The position numbers were made by a program, and so were the translations under genes. 64,000 bases of DNA from CAYMTR01 sp964393405 (GTDB lineage Bacteria; Bacteroidota; Bacteroidia; Bacteroidales; Prolixibacteraceae). Below the pieces are notes generated by a model. The model had not been told where the DNA came from and made no database searches. It worked only from the letters and a program-made list of their open reading frames with translations. Position 1 is the first letter of the stretch, and every line of letters starts with the position of its first letter. The stretch spans positions 38,205-102,204 of the forward strand of contig CAYMTR010000007.1 in the NCBI GenBank assembly GCA_964393405.1, given 5' to 3'. This document shows positions 51,961-61,255 of the stretch, piece after piece.

Positions 51961-54900
51961 ATGGCAAAACGAGAAGATATTAATAAAGTTTTGATAATTG
52001 GGTCAGGTCCAATCATCATTGGTCAGGCATGCGAATTTGACTATTCCGGTACTCAAGCATGTAAAGCATTACGTTCGTTAGGATACAAAATTGTGTTAGT
52101 GAATTCAAATCCGGCAACAATTATGACAGATCCTGAAATGGCTGATATAACTTATATCGAACCATTAAACGAATATGCTCTTACAGAAATTATTAAGAAA
52201 GAACGCCCGGATGCATTACTGCCAAACTTAGGTGGGCAAACTGCCTTGAATTTATCTTTGATGCTTGCAAGAAAGGGAGTTTTAGAGAAATACGGAGTAA
52301 AAGTTATCGGTGTAAATATTGATGCTATTGAAAGAGGTGAGGACAGGATTGCTTTCAAGGAAACTATGAACAAACTTGGAATAGAAATGCCTAAAAGCAC
52401 TGCTGTTAACACTGTTGAAGATGCAGAAAAAGTTGCTGCGGATCTTGGTTATCCTGTTGTTGTTAGACCTGCCTATACAATGGGTGGAACCGGTGGAGGC
52501 TTAGTTTACAATGTTGAAGAACTTAGAATTATTGCAAGCAGAGGATTGTCGGCAAGTATTGTAAATCAGGTATTGATTGAAGAATCTGTTTTAGGATGGG
52601 AGGAATTAGAACTTGAGGTTGTCAGAGATTCTAATAATAAAATGATAACCGTTTGCTTCATTGAGAATGTTGATCCTATGGGAGTACATACCGGTGACTC
52701 GTATTGTACAGCTCCAATGTTGACTATCTCTGAAGATGTTCAAAAACGTTTACAAAAGCATGCTTACGATATTGTTGAAGCTATTGAAGTAATTGGAGGA
52801 ACTAATGTTCAGTTTGCTCACGACCCTAAATCAGATAGAATTGTTGTTATTGAAATAAATCCTCGTACTTCAAGGTCTTCTGCATTAGCTTCAAAAGCTA
52901 CTGGTTTTCCAATTGCTTTGATATCAGCTTTGTTGGCTGGTGGACTTACTCTTGATGAAATTCCTTATTGGAGAGGTGGGCACTTAGATAATTATACACC
53001 TTGGGGAGATTATGTTGTTGTGAAATTTGCCAGGTGGGCATTTGAAAAATTTGATGGTCTCGAAGACAAGCTTGGTACTCAGATGCAGGCAGTTGGTGAG
53101 GTTATGAGTATTGGGAAAAACTATAAGGAGGCCTTCCAAAAAGCTATTAGATCTTTAGAAATTGGCAGATATGGCCTTGGGTTTGCCAAAGACTATAACC
53201 AAAAATCTTTAAACGACCTTCTTCCATTGTTGAATCAGCCATCGAGTGAAAGGCAATTTATCTTATATGAAGCTATTAGAAAAGGAGCAGATATTAAAGA
53301 CCTTCATAAAAGAACAAATATTAAAGAATGGTTCTTGCTACAAATGAAGGAACTTGTTGAATTAGAAAATGAAATTATTGGATATAAAGGAAGTTTCTTA
53401 CCTGATGAATTACTCACACAGGCTAAGAAAGATGGTTTTGCTGATAAATATCTATCGAAGATTTTAAATATTCCGGAGAAGGGGTTAAGAGAAAGAAGGA
53501 TTAAACTTGGGATTGAAGAAGCCTGGGAGCCCGTTCCTGTAAGTGGGGTAGAAGATGCTGCTTATTATTTTTCTACATATAACGCACCTGATAAAGTAGA
53601 GATAAATCATGGAAAGAAAATTATGGTTTTAGGCGGTGGCCCTAACAGAATAGGCCAAGGAATTGAATTTGATTATTGTTGTGTGCATGCTGCATTTGCA
53701 ATCAAAAATGCCGGCTATGAAGCAATAATGGTTAACTGTAATCCTGAAACTGTTTCTACTGATTATGATACTTCTGACAGATTATATTTTGAACCTCTTA
53801 CTGCTGAAGATGTTTTAAGCATTTATAATAAAGAAAAACCTGAAGGCGTTATTGTTCAGTTTGGTGGACAAACACCTTTGAATCTTGCTAATGAACTTGC
53901 CGAAGCTGGAGTAAAAATTCTTGGTACTTCTCCTGAAACTATTGATTTAGCTGAAGATAGAGATAGATTCAGACATGTAATGGAAAAATTAGGTATTCCT
54001 CAACCTGAATCAGGTATGGCTAGTACCCTTGAAGAAGCTTTAAAAATTGCTGCTAGAGTAGGTTATCCATTGATGGTAAGACCTTCTTACGTTTTGGGAG
54101 GAAGGGCGATGAGAATTGTCAACGATGAATCAATGCTTGAGCAATATGTTAAAACTGCTGTGGGTGTAACTCCTGACAGACCTTTGCTTATTGATAAATT
54201 TTTGGAAGATGCTATTGAAACTGAAGCCGATGCTATTGCTGATGGAAATGATGCTTTTGTTCCTGTTGTAATGCAGCATATTGAGTATGCAGGTATCCAT
54301 TCAGGCGACTCAGCTTGTGTTATTCCTCCCGTTATCATCCCTGAAAAGCATATTGAAACCATTAAAGAATATACCAGAAAGATTGCAATTGAGTTGAAAG
54401 TAGTTGGCTTGATGAATATTCAATACGCTATTTATGATGACGTTGTTTATATTCTTGAAGCAAATCCAAGAGCATCAAGAACTGTTCCTTTAGTTTCTAA
54501 AATTTGTGATGTTTCGATGGCTAAAATTGCTACTCAGATCTTGCTTGGACATAAGTTGTCGGAATTTAATCTTAAACATAAAAAAATTAAACATTTTGGG
54601 GTTAAGGAAGCAGTATTCCCATTCAATATGTTCCCGAATGTTGACCCACTTCTTGGACCTGAAATGCGCTCTACAGGTGAAGTATTAGGTCTGGCAGATA
54701 GTTATGGAATGGCATTCTTTAAGTCGCAAGAGGCAACTCAAACTTCATTGCCTGTAAATGGTTCTGTTTTAATAACAATAGCAGATAGGGATAAAGAGAA
54801 AATTCTTGAAACAGCCAGAAACTTTATCGATATGAATTTTAAAATTATTACTACCGGAGGTACTCAGGCTTTTCTTGCAAAACACGATATTCCTTCAGAA

Positions 54901-55161
54901 CGAATCCTTAAAGTTCATGAGGGCAGACCAAATATTATTGATGCTATTAAGAATGGTGATATTAATTTGGTGATTAATACTCCTGCTGGAAAACAAAGTG
55001 AATATGATGATTCATATATAAGAAAAGCAGCTATTAAGTATAAAATTCCATATATAACTACTACTTCTGCTGCTCTCGCATCAACAATGGGTATTAAAGA
55101 ACGCCAGGGGGGTGAATATAAAGTAAAATCACTTCAGGAATATCATTCTGAGATAGAATAA
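51961..55161 (+). CDS. carB: Carbamoyl-phosphate synthase large subunit
   Basis: A 1066-residue enzyme starting at MAKREDINKVLIIGSGP; 14 further in-frame residues are possible but begin upstream in the leader. It makes carbamoyl phosphate from bicarbonate, ammonia and ATP for pyrimidines and arginine. Two ATP-grasp halves repeat: IGSGPIIIGQACEFDYSGTQ at the start and LGGGPNRIGQGIEFDYCCVH in the middle, with PAYTMGGTGGGL and PSYVLGGRAM in the ATP sites. The C-terminal MGS-like regulatory domain follows (NFIDMNFKIITTGGTQAFL, about 940 on). The small subunit gene carA is not adjacent in the window. Confidence 0.97.
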   Translation: MAKREDINKVLIIGSGPIIIGQACEFDYSGTQACKALRSLGYKIVLVNSNPATIMTDPEMADITYIEPLNEYALTEIIKKERPDALLPNLGGQTALNLSLMLARKGVLEKYGVKVIGVNIDAIERGEDRIAFKETMNKLGIEMPKSTAVNTVEDAEKVAADLGYPVVVRPAYTMGGTGGGLVYNVEELRIIASRGLSASIVNQVLIEESVLGWEELELEVVRDSNNKMITVCFIENVDPMGVHTGDSYCTAPMLTISEDVQKRLQKHAYDIVEAIEVIGGTNVQFAHDPKSDRIVVIEINPRTSRSSALASKATGFPIALISALLAGGLTLDEIPYWRGGHLDNYTPWGDYVVVKFARWAFEKFDGLEDKLGTQMQAVGEVMSIGKNYKEAFQKAIRSLEIGRYGLGFAKDYNQKSLNDLLPLLNQPSSERQFILYEAIRKGADIKDLHKRTNIKEWFLLQMKELVELENEIIGYKGSFLPDELLTQAKKDGFADKYLSKILNIPEKGLRERRIKLGIEEAWEPVPVSGVEDAAYYFSTYNAPDKVEINHGKKIMVLGGGPNRIGQGIEFDYCCVHAAFAIKNAGYEAIMVNCNPETVSTDYDTSDRLYFEPLTAEDVLSIYNKEKPEGVIVQFGGQTPLNLANELAEAGVKILGTSPETIDLAEDRDRFRHVMEKLGIPQPESGMASTLEEALKIAARVGYPLMVRPSYVLGGRAMRIVNDESMLEQYVKTAVGVTPDRPLLIDKFLEDAIETEADAIADGNDAFVPVVMQHIEYAGIHSGDSACVIPPVIIPEKHIETIKEYTRKIAIELKVVGLMNIQYAIYDDVVYILEANPRASRTVPLVSKICDVSMAKIATQILLGHKLSEFNLKHKKIKHFGVKEAVFPFNMFPNVDPLLGPEMRSTGEVLGLADSYGMAFFKSQEATQTSLPVNGSVLITIADRDKEKILETARNFIDMNFKIITTGGTQAFLAKHDIPSERILKVHEGRPNIIDAIKNGDINLVINTPAGKQSEYDDSYIRKAAIKYKIPYITTTSAALASTMGIKERQGGEYKVKSLQEYHSEIE

Positions 55162-55181
55162 ATCTAATCTTTATATTTAGA

Positions 55182-55214
55182 AGCAGGAACTAATTTTAGC
55201 TCCTGCTTTTTTTT
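55182..55214 (+). terminator. Terminator after carB
   Basis: Stem AGCAGGA(A)CTA (55182-55192) / TAGCTCCTGCT (55197-55207) with one mismatch, followed by a seven-base T-run. Confidence 0.85.
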
Positions 55215-55217
55215 CTA

Positions 55218-55886
55218 TTATAATCTGGCAAAGCATTGAGTACATTTTATTGCAGGAATCCTATCAAGGCCACTACCATCGTAATAAAAAGCACTCCCGC
55301 AACCAAGATGGTTGATCTTCTTTTCCAGTATGTTGGCTCGGTGTCCTTCAGATTTCATCCAGCTTTCAACTACTTCAACTGCAAATGAAGAATATGTGTG
55401 CTTTTCAATTTTTGTTTTTCCATCTTCCATGTAAAAGTCACCCATTTCAGAAGGTGGAAAGAATGGAATGTTATTTATTTTTAAGATATAATTGTAATTG
55501 ATGTTTTCAGCATACTCCACAGCTATTATTCCTGCTTTTCGTAACCTTTTTTCTGGAGTTTCTTTCTCTGGAATCACGCTTGAATGACTGTAAAAGTTGG
55601 AATTAACCATATCATCTGAATGATCTTGTGCTGCTTTTGCCAATTTTGCATTGTACTTCAACGTACTTATTCCTTTTAGGGCTCTTTGTTTATTCGTTTC
55701 ATAAAAAATTGCAGCATTTATTAGGGAAATATCAATCTTATCGATATTTATTTTTTCCCCCATACCTGAAAATGAATTATAATTGGTATGCGTATACCTT
55801 TCATAAAAAGACTCTTTCCATGAATTCTGTCCAATTGAAATTTGAGAAAAACAAATCAATAATATTGAAAATATTAATCCTTTCAT
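55218..55886 (-). CDS. Exported CAP/SCP-domain protein
   Basis: A 222-residue protein with a signal peptide (about 1-19). The CAP domain spans about 55-220. It has TNKQRALKGISTLKYNAKLAKAAQDHSDDMVNS, YAENINYNY, and the signature VESWMKSEGHRANILEKKINHLGCG, with the conserved His/Glu cavity residues present. Bacterial CAP proteins are secreted and of largely unknown function; lipid binding and peptidase activity have been suggested for relatives. Located between carB (convergent) and the MFS gene, with 16 bp to the latter. Confidence 0.9.
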   Translation of the reverse strand: MKGLIFSILLICFSQISIGQNSWKESFYERYTHTNYNSFSGMGEKINIDKIDISLINAAIFYETNKQRALKGISTLKYNAKLAKAAQDHSDDMVNSNFYSHSSVIPEKETPEKRLRKAGIIAVEYAENINYNYILKINNIPFFPPSEMGDFYMEDGKTKIEKHTYSSFAVEVVESWMKSEGHRANILEKKINHLGCGSAFYYDGSGLDRIPAIKCTQCFARL

Positions 55887-55902
55887 TTTAAACCTTAAGA
55901 CC

Positions 55903-57111
55903 TTAATTGTTACTATTTGTGCAATTTAGTTTATTTTTTCTGAAAAAGATAAACATCAAAATTGCTGAGATGATTGCAGTGGTTCCTCCGAAATAAAACG
56001 GGATACTTGAGTTGACTTTGTCATATAAGAAACCTGCAATTACGCTGGCAGGCAATATGGTAATTCCAATTAATGCATTGTAAATTCCCAGCCCGGTTCC
56101 TTTTTTATTGTCATCAATTATATCTGAAATAAAAGCTTTCTGAATTCCATCTGTTGAAGCCGAATAAAACCCATATATGGCAAACATCATTAGGATAATT
56201 AGAATGCTGTTTGTTTTTCCAAATGCAAAATAAACAATAGAATAGATTAAAAAACCTACAATTAGTATCTTTTCTTTTCCGATTCTGTCAGAAAGAGAAC
56301 CAATAGGTATTGAAAATATTACCGAAACAACACTTGTAATAAGATAGGCAAGTGGTATGAACGCGACTTTTACTCCGATTTCATTTGCTTTAACCAAAAG
56401 AAGAGCATCAGTTGAATTTCCTAGGGTAAAAATGAATATTATTGCCAAAAATAGGTAATACCTTTTGGGAAAATCATTAAAATGAAATTTTTTAAAAAGA
56501 GAACCTCCTGATTTTTTTGCTTCTTTTATTCCAAAAATAATTACAAGTATTCCTAAAATTGATGGAATTCCTGCTAACAGAAAAATCAATTTGTAATTTT
56601 CCTTGAAAAAAAAAAGTAACATAAAAGCAATTAATGGACCAACAATTGCACCACTATTGTCCATCGCTTTATGCAAGCCAAAACTTTTTCCTGTTTCTCC
56701 ATTAGAAACTGAACCGGCAACAAGACTATCCCTAGGAGCGGTTCTTATACCTTTGCCGACCCTTTCAATGAAGCGAAGGTACAAAACATGTATCGGAGTG
56801 GCAACAAATGAATAAAGTGGCATAACGAGCGCTGAAATGCCATATCCGATCAACAAGAAGGGTTTGTTTCTGCCAATTTTATCACTCCAGAAACCGGAAA
56901 AGGATTTTATTAGTGAAGCGGTACTTTCTGCAATGCCTTCAATTAACGACAAACTTGTTTTAGATGCCCCAATTGAGAGCAGAAACATTGGCATCACAGA
57001 ATACACCATCTTTACTGATGTATCTGTTAGAAAACTTACTATACCTGCGAAAAATATGTTTCTTTCAAATCCAAATATTTTTTTCCTTGAAGATTTTTCG
57101 ATTTTCTCCAT
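55903..57111 (-). CDS. MFS transporter
   Basis: A 402-residue twelve-segment transporter of the major facilitator superfamily. The loop 2-3 motif reads GFWSDKIGRNKPFLLIGYG, and a repeat is seen in GSLSDRIGKEKILIVGFL. The segment RFIERVGKGIRTAPRDSLVA resembles a subgroup of drug or unknown-substrate exporters that includes YfcJ-like and 'major facilitator MFS_1' proteins. Substrate not known. It lies 21 bp after the CDF exporter gene on the same strand and may be in the MarR-led operon. Confidence 0.9.
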   Translation of the reverse strand: MEKIEKSSRKKIFGFERNIFFAGIVSFLTDTSVKMVYSVMPMFLLSIGASKTSLSLIEGIAESTASLIKSFSGFWSDKIGRNKPFLLIGYGISALVMPLYSFVATPIHVLYLRFIERVGKGIRTAPRDSLVAGSVSNGETGKSFGLHKAMDNSGAIVGPLIAFMLLFFFKENYKLIFLLAGIPSILGILVIIFGIKEAKKSGGSLFKKFHFNDFPKRYYLFLAIIFIFTLGNSTDALLLVKANEIGVKVAFIPLAYLITSVVSVIFSIPIGSLSDRIGKEKILIVGFLIYSIVYFAFGKTNSILIILMMFAIYGFYSASTDGIQKAFISDIIDDNKKGTGLGIYNALIGITILPASVIAGFLYDKVNSSIPFYFGGTTAIISAILMFIFFRKNKLNCTNSNN

Positions 57112-57132
57112 TTGTGTAATTGGTGAAAATGT

Positions 57133-58032
57133 CTAATGCTTTCGTTCTTTATATGGTTCTGTATGAATACTGATCTGAGTTCTTGTACCGTATTTTTCCT
57201 TTAAGCGTATTTCTATATCTGTTGCGATATCATGTGATTCAATAAATGAAATATCTCTATCTAACTTGATATGAATATCAATCGCATATATGCTTCCAAT
57301 CTTTCTTGTTTTCAATTTATGGTAATCTCTTACTTTGGGGTTGTGTTTAACAATTTTTATAATGTCCTTCTCCGTATCTTCAGGTAAGGATTCTTCGAGT
57401 AGTTCTCTTACCGACGGTAACCCTAACTCAATAGCTACTTTGATGATGAAAAAGCTTACAACTACTCCCGCAAGTGGGTCTAATAAACGCCATTTTTCAC
57501 CAAGAAATATAGCTCCGGCAATACCGATTAATGTACCTATACTTGAAAATGCATCCGACCGATGGTGCCAGGCGTTTGCAACAACGGCTTGATTATTTAT
57601 TGATTTCCCAACCTTTTTAGTGTATTGATACAACCACTCTTTGGTAATTATTGAAACAAAGGCGGCTGCTAATGCTATAATTGATGGTTGATTAATAACT
57701 TCTCCTGAAAGTGATTTTACAATGTTTTTTATCCCACTAAGGCCTATCCCAAAACCTACAAATATTAATGCCATACTTATAAGTAGTGTGGCAAAAGTTT
57801 CAAACTTACCGTGACCATATCTATGATCTTTATCTCCTTCTTTATCTGATACTTTAACAAAAGCTAAAACAATAATATCAGTAACAAAATCTGAAACTGA
57901 GTGTACTCCATCAGCAATCATTGCCGCACTATTTCCAATAATTCCGGCTAAAAGCTTACCTAATGAAAGTAATAGATTTGCTATAAATCCAACCCATGTT
58001 ACTTTTTGAGCTTGTTTTGTACGATCATTCAT
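57133..58032 (-). CDS. Cation diffusion facilitator (CDF) metal exporter
   Basis: A 299-residue inner-membrane protein starting at MNDRTKQAQKVTWVG; 13 additional in-frame residues overlap the MarR gene and are unlikely. Six membrane segments, with metal-site motifs MIADGVHSVSDFVTD in TM2 and NAWHHRSDAFSSIG in TM5 (HxxxD each). This pattern is that of Zn2+/Fe2+ FieF-like exporters. The cytoplasmic C-terminal domain (about 205-299) has further metal-binding His residues. It follows the MarR gene and probably answers to it. Confidence 0.92.
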   Translation of the reverse strand: MNDRTKQAQKVTWVGFIANLLLSLGKLLAGIIGNSAAMIADGVHSVSDFVTDIIVLAFVKVSDKEGDKDHRYGHGKFETFATLLISMALIFVGFGIGLSGIKNIVKSLSGEVINQPSIIALAAAFVSIITKEWLYQYTKKVGKSINNQAVVANAWHHRSDAFSSIGTLIGIAGAIFLGEKWRLLDPLAGVVVSFFIIKVAIELGLPSVRELLEESLPEDTEKDIIKIVKHNPKVRDYHKLKTRKIGSIYAIDIHIKLDRDISFIESHDIATDIEIRLKEKYGTRTQISIHTEPYKERKH

Positions 58033-58067
58033 TTCTAAGTAGTATAATTTGATATTAATTAGTATAA

Positions 58068-58475
58068 TCAAACTACCTTTCTAAGTAGTATTATTAATAT
58101 TTCTAACTCCGATTCATTTAGCTTATGCTTCATGTTATCTAGAAGTCTTCCTGATGCAACATTGAAAACTGAACTGATTTTCAACCCTTTCTCGTTGATG
58201 TGTAAATGTGAAAATCTACGGTCTTCATCCGACTTGACTTTTCGAACATAGTCCTTCTCAACTAATTTATCTACTAAAACTGTTACTGTTGATTTAGTTA
58301 ACTTCAATTCCTTTGCTAATTCTGAAATCGAAGGATTCTTCATTCTGTATATTGTCCACAAATAATGTAACTGCTGATATGAAAGACCTTCAAAATCAAA
58401 CTCGCTCATTGCTTCGTCAACAATGTTGCTTACTTTTGTCGAGAACTGGGTAATTATGTCTTGAAATGTATCCAT
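58068..58475 (-). CDS. MarR-family transcriptional regulator
   Basis: A 135-residue dimeric regulator with a central winged helix-turn-helix: NPSISELAKELKLTKSTVTVLVDKLVEKDYVRKVKSDEDRRFSHLHINEKG (about 50-100; recognition helix KSTVTVLVDKL, wing DEDRR). MarR proteins repress neighbouring transporter genes and respond to small ligands or metals. It is the first gene of a MarR-CDF-MFS run. An inverted repeat at its own promoter (58488-58511) is a likely operator. Confidence 0.92.
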   Translation of the reverse strand: MDTFQDIITQFSTKVSNIVDEAMSEFDFEGLSYQQLHYLWTIYRMKNPSISELAKELKLTKSTVTVLVDKLVEKDYVRKVKSDEDRRFSHLHINEKGLKISSVFNVASGRLLDNMKHKLNESELEILIILLRKVV

Positions 58476-58487
58476 TTTGATTGTAAA

Positions 58488-58511
58488 TATAGTTGGAAAA
58501 AACGAACTATA
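58488..58511 (-). promoter_or_regulatory. Inverted repeat, possible MarR operator
   Basis: TATAGTT (58488-58494) and AACTATA (58505-58511) form a perfect 7-bp inverted repeat with a 10-bp spacer, just upstream of the marR start. On the minus strand it covers a near-consensus -7-like TATATTTA. Placement and symmetry fit autoregulation. Confidence 0.4.
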
Positions 58512-58526
58512 AAATAAAAAACAAAA

Positions 58527-58560
58527 AAAAGTCCCCTGAACTTTAAGCTCAGAAGACTTT
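58527..58560 (-). terminator. Terminator after the TM2 gene (minus strand)
   Basis: Stem AAAGTC..CTGA with TCAG..GACTTT and a 2x2 internal loop. Read on the minus strand it is followed by a long T-run (58520 and below). Confidence 0.75.
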
Positions 58561-58580
58561 CAACTCAGGTAATATTGGGT

Positions 58581-58907
58581 TTATTCGAGTTGTGTCTTTA
58601 CATAATTGCCATCGCTATCTTTCATCCCTCCACAGACAAGTATTATTAAGTCAATGAGATACCAGATGCCAAGCCCGCCTAATGTAACAAGCATTAATAC
58701 TCCTGTTCCTACCCGTCCTAAGTAAAATCTGTGTACACCAAATACTCCAAGTATCCAGCATAAAAGAATGGCAGTGAGCCAGCGATAATTAAAAGGTCGG
58801 TTTTTTGATATATCGGGTTGAGGTACTCCACATTTTGGACAAACTGCTGCTCTTGAGTCTATTGCATTGCCACAGTTAAAACAATATTTTTCATATTCTG
58901 TTCTCAT
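58581..58907 (-). CDS. TM2-domain protein with N-terminal zinc ribbon
   Basis: A 108-residue protein. Residues 8-30 form a zinc ribbon (YCFNCGNAIDSRAAVCPKCGVPQ, two CxxC pairs). Residues 45-100 are the TM2 domain: two membrane helices around GVFGVHRFYLGRVGTGVL. TM2 proteins are of unknown function but occur near stress or envelope genes in many bacteria. Stand-alone gene with its own terminator. Confidence 0.9.
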   Translation of the reverse strand: MRTEYEKYCFNCGNAIDSRAAVCPKCGVPQPDISKNRPFNYRWLTAILLCWILGVFGVHRFYLGRVGTGVLMLVTLGGLGIWYLIDLIILVCGGMKDSDGNYVKTQLE

Positions 58908-59020
58908 AATACTTTAATTTTTATCCAAAGGTGTGGATAAAATTTAAAGTGAGTAATAATCAATTGGTAAACTTGCTTTTTTTATCGGTGAAACAACTTT
59001 TTTGTATTTTATTATACATT

Positions 59021-59773
59021 TTATAAGTCATTCCAAATTTCCCACGCTGCAATAGCTTGCTGATGTAACATTTCAAGTCCATTTTTGACCGAAGCTCCTT
59101 GTTCAATTCCCTTTTTCATAAAAAGTGTCACTTCAGGATTATAAACTAAGTCAAACAGTACATGATCTTTTGTAATAAAATTGTAAGGTATGTCGGGGCA
59201 ATTGTCAACTTTTGGGAAAGTTCCCAGTGGGGTAGCATTCACAATGACAAGACTTTCTGAAACTAATCTCCTGTCAATCTCATTATATCTTATTTCGTTT
59301 TCAAAAAGTTTCTCTTCTACAGAGGCCGACACATATTCAATGCCAAGTTTGTTGAAAATATGCTTTATGGCTTTCGATGCACCTCCTGTTCCGCATATTA
59401 TTGCTTTCATATGCTTCTCTTCAAGCATTGGCTTTATTGATCTTTCAAAACCAATAATATCGGTGTTGAATCCCTTTAGTTTTAATCCTTCTGGAGTCAA
59501 TATAGGCTTGATTGTATTTACTGCACCAACAATTCGGGCTTCTTCATCAATTTCATTCAAGAAATTCATTACTAGTTGCTTGTAGGGAATTGTGCAGTTC
59601 AATCCTTGTATTTCAGGATACGATTCAAATATTGAAGGAAACTTTTCAATAGAATCAATTTCAAAATTTAAATATTGATGGTCTGATAAACCCTCCTTAT
59701 CGAATTTCTCTGTAAAAAATATTTTCGAAAATGAATGTCCCAAAGGATATCCTATTAAACCGTATGTTTTCAT
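59021..59773 (-). CDS. aroE: Shikimate dehydrogenase (NADP+)
   Basis: A 250-residue enzyme that reduces 3-dehydroshikimate to shikimate, step 4 of aromatic amino-acid synthesis. Start MKTYGLIGYPLGHSFSK; an in-frame ATG nine codons earlier overlaps the TPR gene and is less likely. Substrate-binding residues are in GHSFS and the catalytic Lys in NCTIPYKQ; the Asp partner in FNTDIIGF. The dinucleotide site has CGTGGASKAIKH. It is downstream of the TPR gene on the same strand, so the two may be co-transcribed. Confidence 0.95.
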   Translation of the reverse strand: MKTYGLIGYPLGHSFSKIFFTEKFDKEGLSDHQYLNFEIDSIEKFPSIFESYPEIQGLNCTIPYKQLVMNFLNEIDEEARIVGAVNTIKPILTPEGLKLKGFNTDIIGFERSIKPMLEEKHMKAIICGTGGASKAIKHIFNKLGIEYVSASVEEKLFENEIRYNEIDRRLVSESLVIVNATPLGTFPKVDNCPDIPYNFITKDHVLFDLVYNPEVTLFMKKGIEQGASVKNGLEMLHQQAIAAWEIWNDL

Positions 59774-59793
59774 GATTAGAGTTCGAGTAAAAT

Positions 59794-61233
59794 TTAGCAA
59801 AAAGTCTTTACCCCTGATTTTCTTTTGTTCCTATAATTGTTGATAAATTCTTTAACATTTTGATTTAGCCTGGCTTCAGGGAAAGTTCTAAAGAAAAATT
59901 TATGTTTCTCATAATCAATGGCTAATGCTTCCTCTAAGTACCTAATAGCTTTATCTTCCTCCATCGATTCAAGATAGTATGCTGCTAATCTGTATAATAT
60001 CAATGAATTATCTGAGATAAAAAATAGAGAGTCAACAAGTTTCTCTATTGCAACGCTTTTTAATCCTTTGTCATTTAAAAATTTCGAATACTTGAGCCAA
60101 TACTTAGAGTAAAAAGGCATTAAATCACATAATGTTTCGAATGAATCGATTGCATCATTTATGTAATTAAGATTAGCACAAATTTGTGCATGTGAATATA
60201 AATAATCAGTATTCTTTGGATCTATTTTTAATGCACTTTTAAAAGCTTCAAGCGATTTGTAATACTTTTTATCTCTCTTTAATGCTACGCCTAACAGATA
60301 CCAAGCTTTATCATTATTAGAATTTATCGACAATGCTTTTTTGTAATTTTTATTAGCGTTGGTAAAATCGTTCTTTTGTGCGTAACATTCTCCAAGCATT
60401 ATATATGCGTCATCGCTTGATTCATCAAGTTCTATATACGATTCTAAATATTCAATTGCTTTGTCGTATCTTTTAAGCGACATGCACGAATTAGCTATAT
60501 TGTAGATTGCACTTGGAAAAACATCATTGATAGCCAGAGCAAATTGATATGCTTTTATTGCTTTTTTATGGTCGTTAATATTGTTGTAAACAATCCCTAA
60601 GTTAAACCATGCTGTATCTGAAAATGGATCAATATCAAGATATCTGTTATAATACCTAATGCTTTGATAGTAATCGTTTATTTTGTGATAACAAAATGCC
60701 AGTTCATAAAATACGATTTCATTATCTGGATTATATTTAAGAGATTCAGAAAAGAATGATATAGCTTTTTTGATATTATCACATTTTTCGTATACAAAAC
60801 CTATATTATATAGCGTTTCATCTTTGTTTTCTATTGAAAACTTTAATGCAAGTAAAAAATTCTTCTCTGCTTTCTTTGTTTCTCCGGAAATTAGATTGCA
60901 CGAGCCAATTAATAAATATAGCTCATGGTTGGTTTCTTCAATATTTATTAGAATATCAGTAATAGACAGGCATTTAGATATTTCTCCAAGATTCAAATAG
61001 ATATGTGCTTTCTTGAATAGTATTGTTAGCGATGATGGATGTTGATCTAATGCGTCTTGAGTAACTTCTAATGCTCGGAGGTAATGATTCTGTAAGATAT
61101 AATTGTCGATAATATGCTCAAACTCAAATACGTCGAAATATCCAATTTCGCCAATCCGAGCCATCTCCTCATAGCGCTGTATTGCATCAATTAATTCTTC
61201 GTCTTCCTGAAAGTTAAAAGCTTCTTTATTCAT
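59794..61233 (-). CDS. TPR-repeat protein
   Basis: A 479-residue soluble protein composed almost wholly of tetratricopeptide repeats, about ten, from residue 45 to 455 (for example TAWFNLGIVYNNINDHKKAIKAYQFALAINDVFP). No signal peptide or membrane segment, so cytoplasmic. TPRs mediate protein-protein binding; the partner is unknown. It is preceded by a DUF4301 gene on the same strand (22 bp) and followed by aroE, likely an operon. Confidence 0.88.
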   Translation of the reverse strand: MNKEAFNFQEDEELIDAIQRYEEMARIGEIGYFDVFEFEHIIDNYILQNHYLRALEVTQDALDQHPSSLTILFKKAHIYLNLGEISKCLSITDILINIEETNHELYLLIGSCNLISGETKKAEKNFLLALKFSIENKDETLYNIGFVYEKCDNIKKAISFFSESLKYNPDNEIVFYELAFCYHKINDYYQSIRYYNRYLDIDPFSDTAWFNLGIVYNNINDHKKAIKAYQFALAINDVFPSAIYNIANSCMSLKRYDKAIEYLESYIELDESSDDAYIMLGECYAQKNDFTNANKNYKKALSINSNNDKAWYLLGVALKRDKKYYKSLEAFKSALKIDPKNTDYLYSHAQICANLNYINDAIDSFETLCDLMPFYSKYWLKYSKFLNDKGLKSVAIEKLVDSLFFISDNSLILYRLAAYYLESMEEDKAIRYLEEALAIDYEKHKFFFRTFPEARLNQNVKEFINNYRNKRKSGVKTFC

Positions 61234-61255
61234 ATAATGTAAATCAGTTCAGAAC

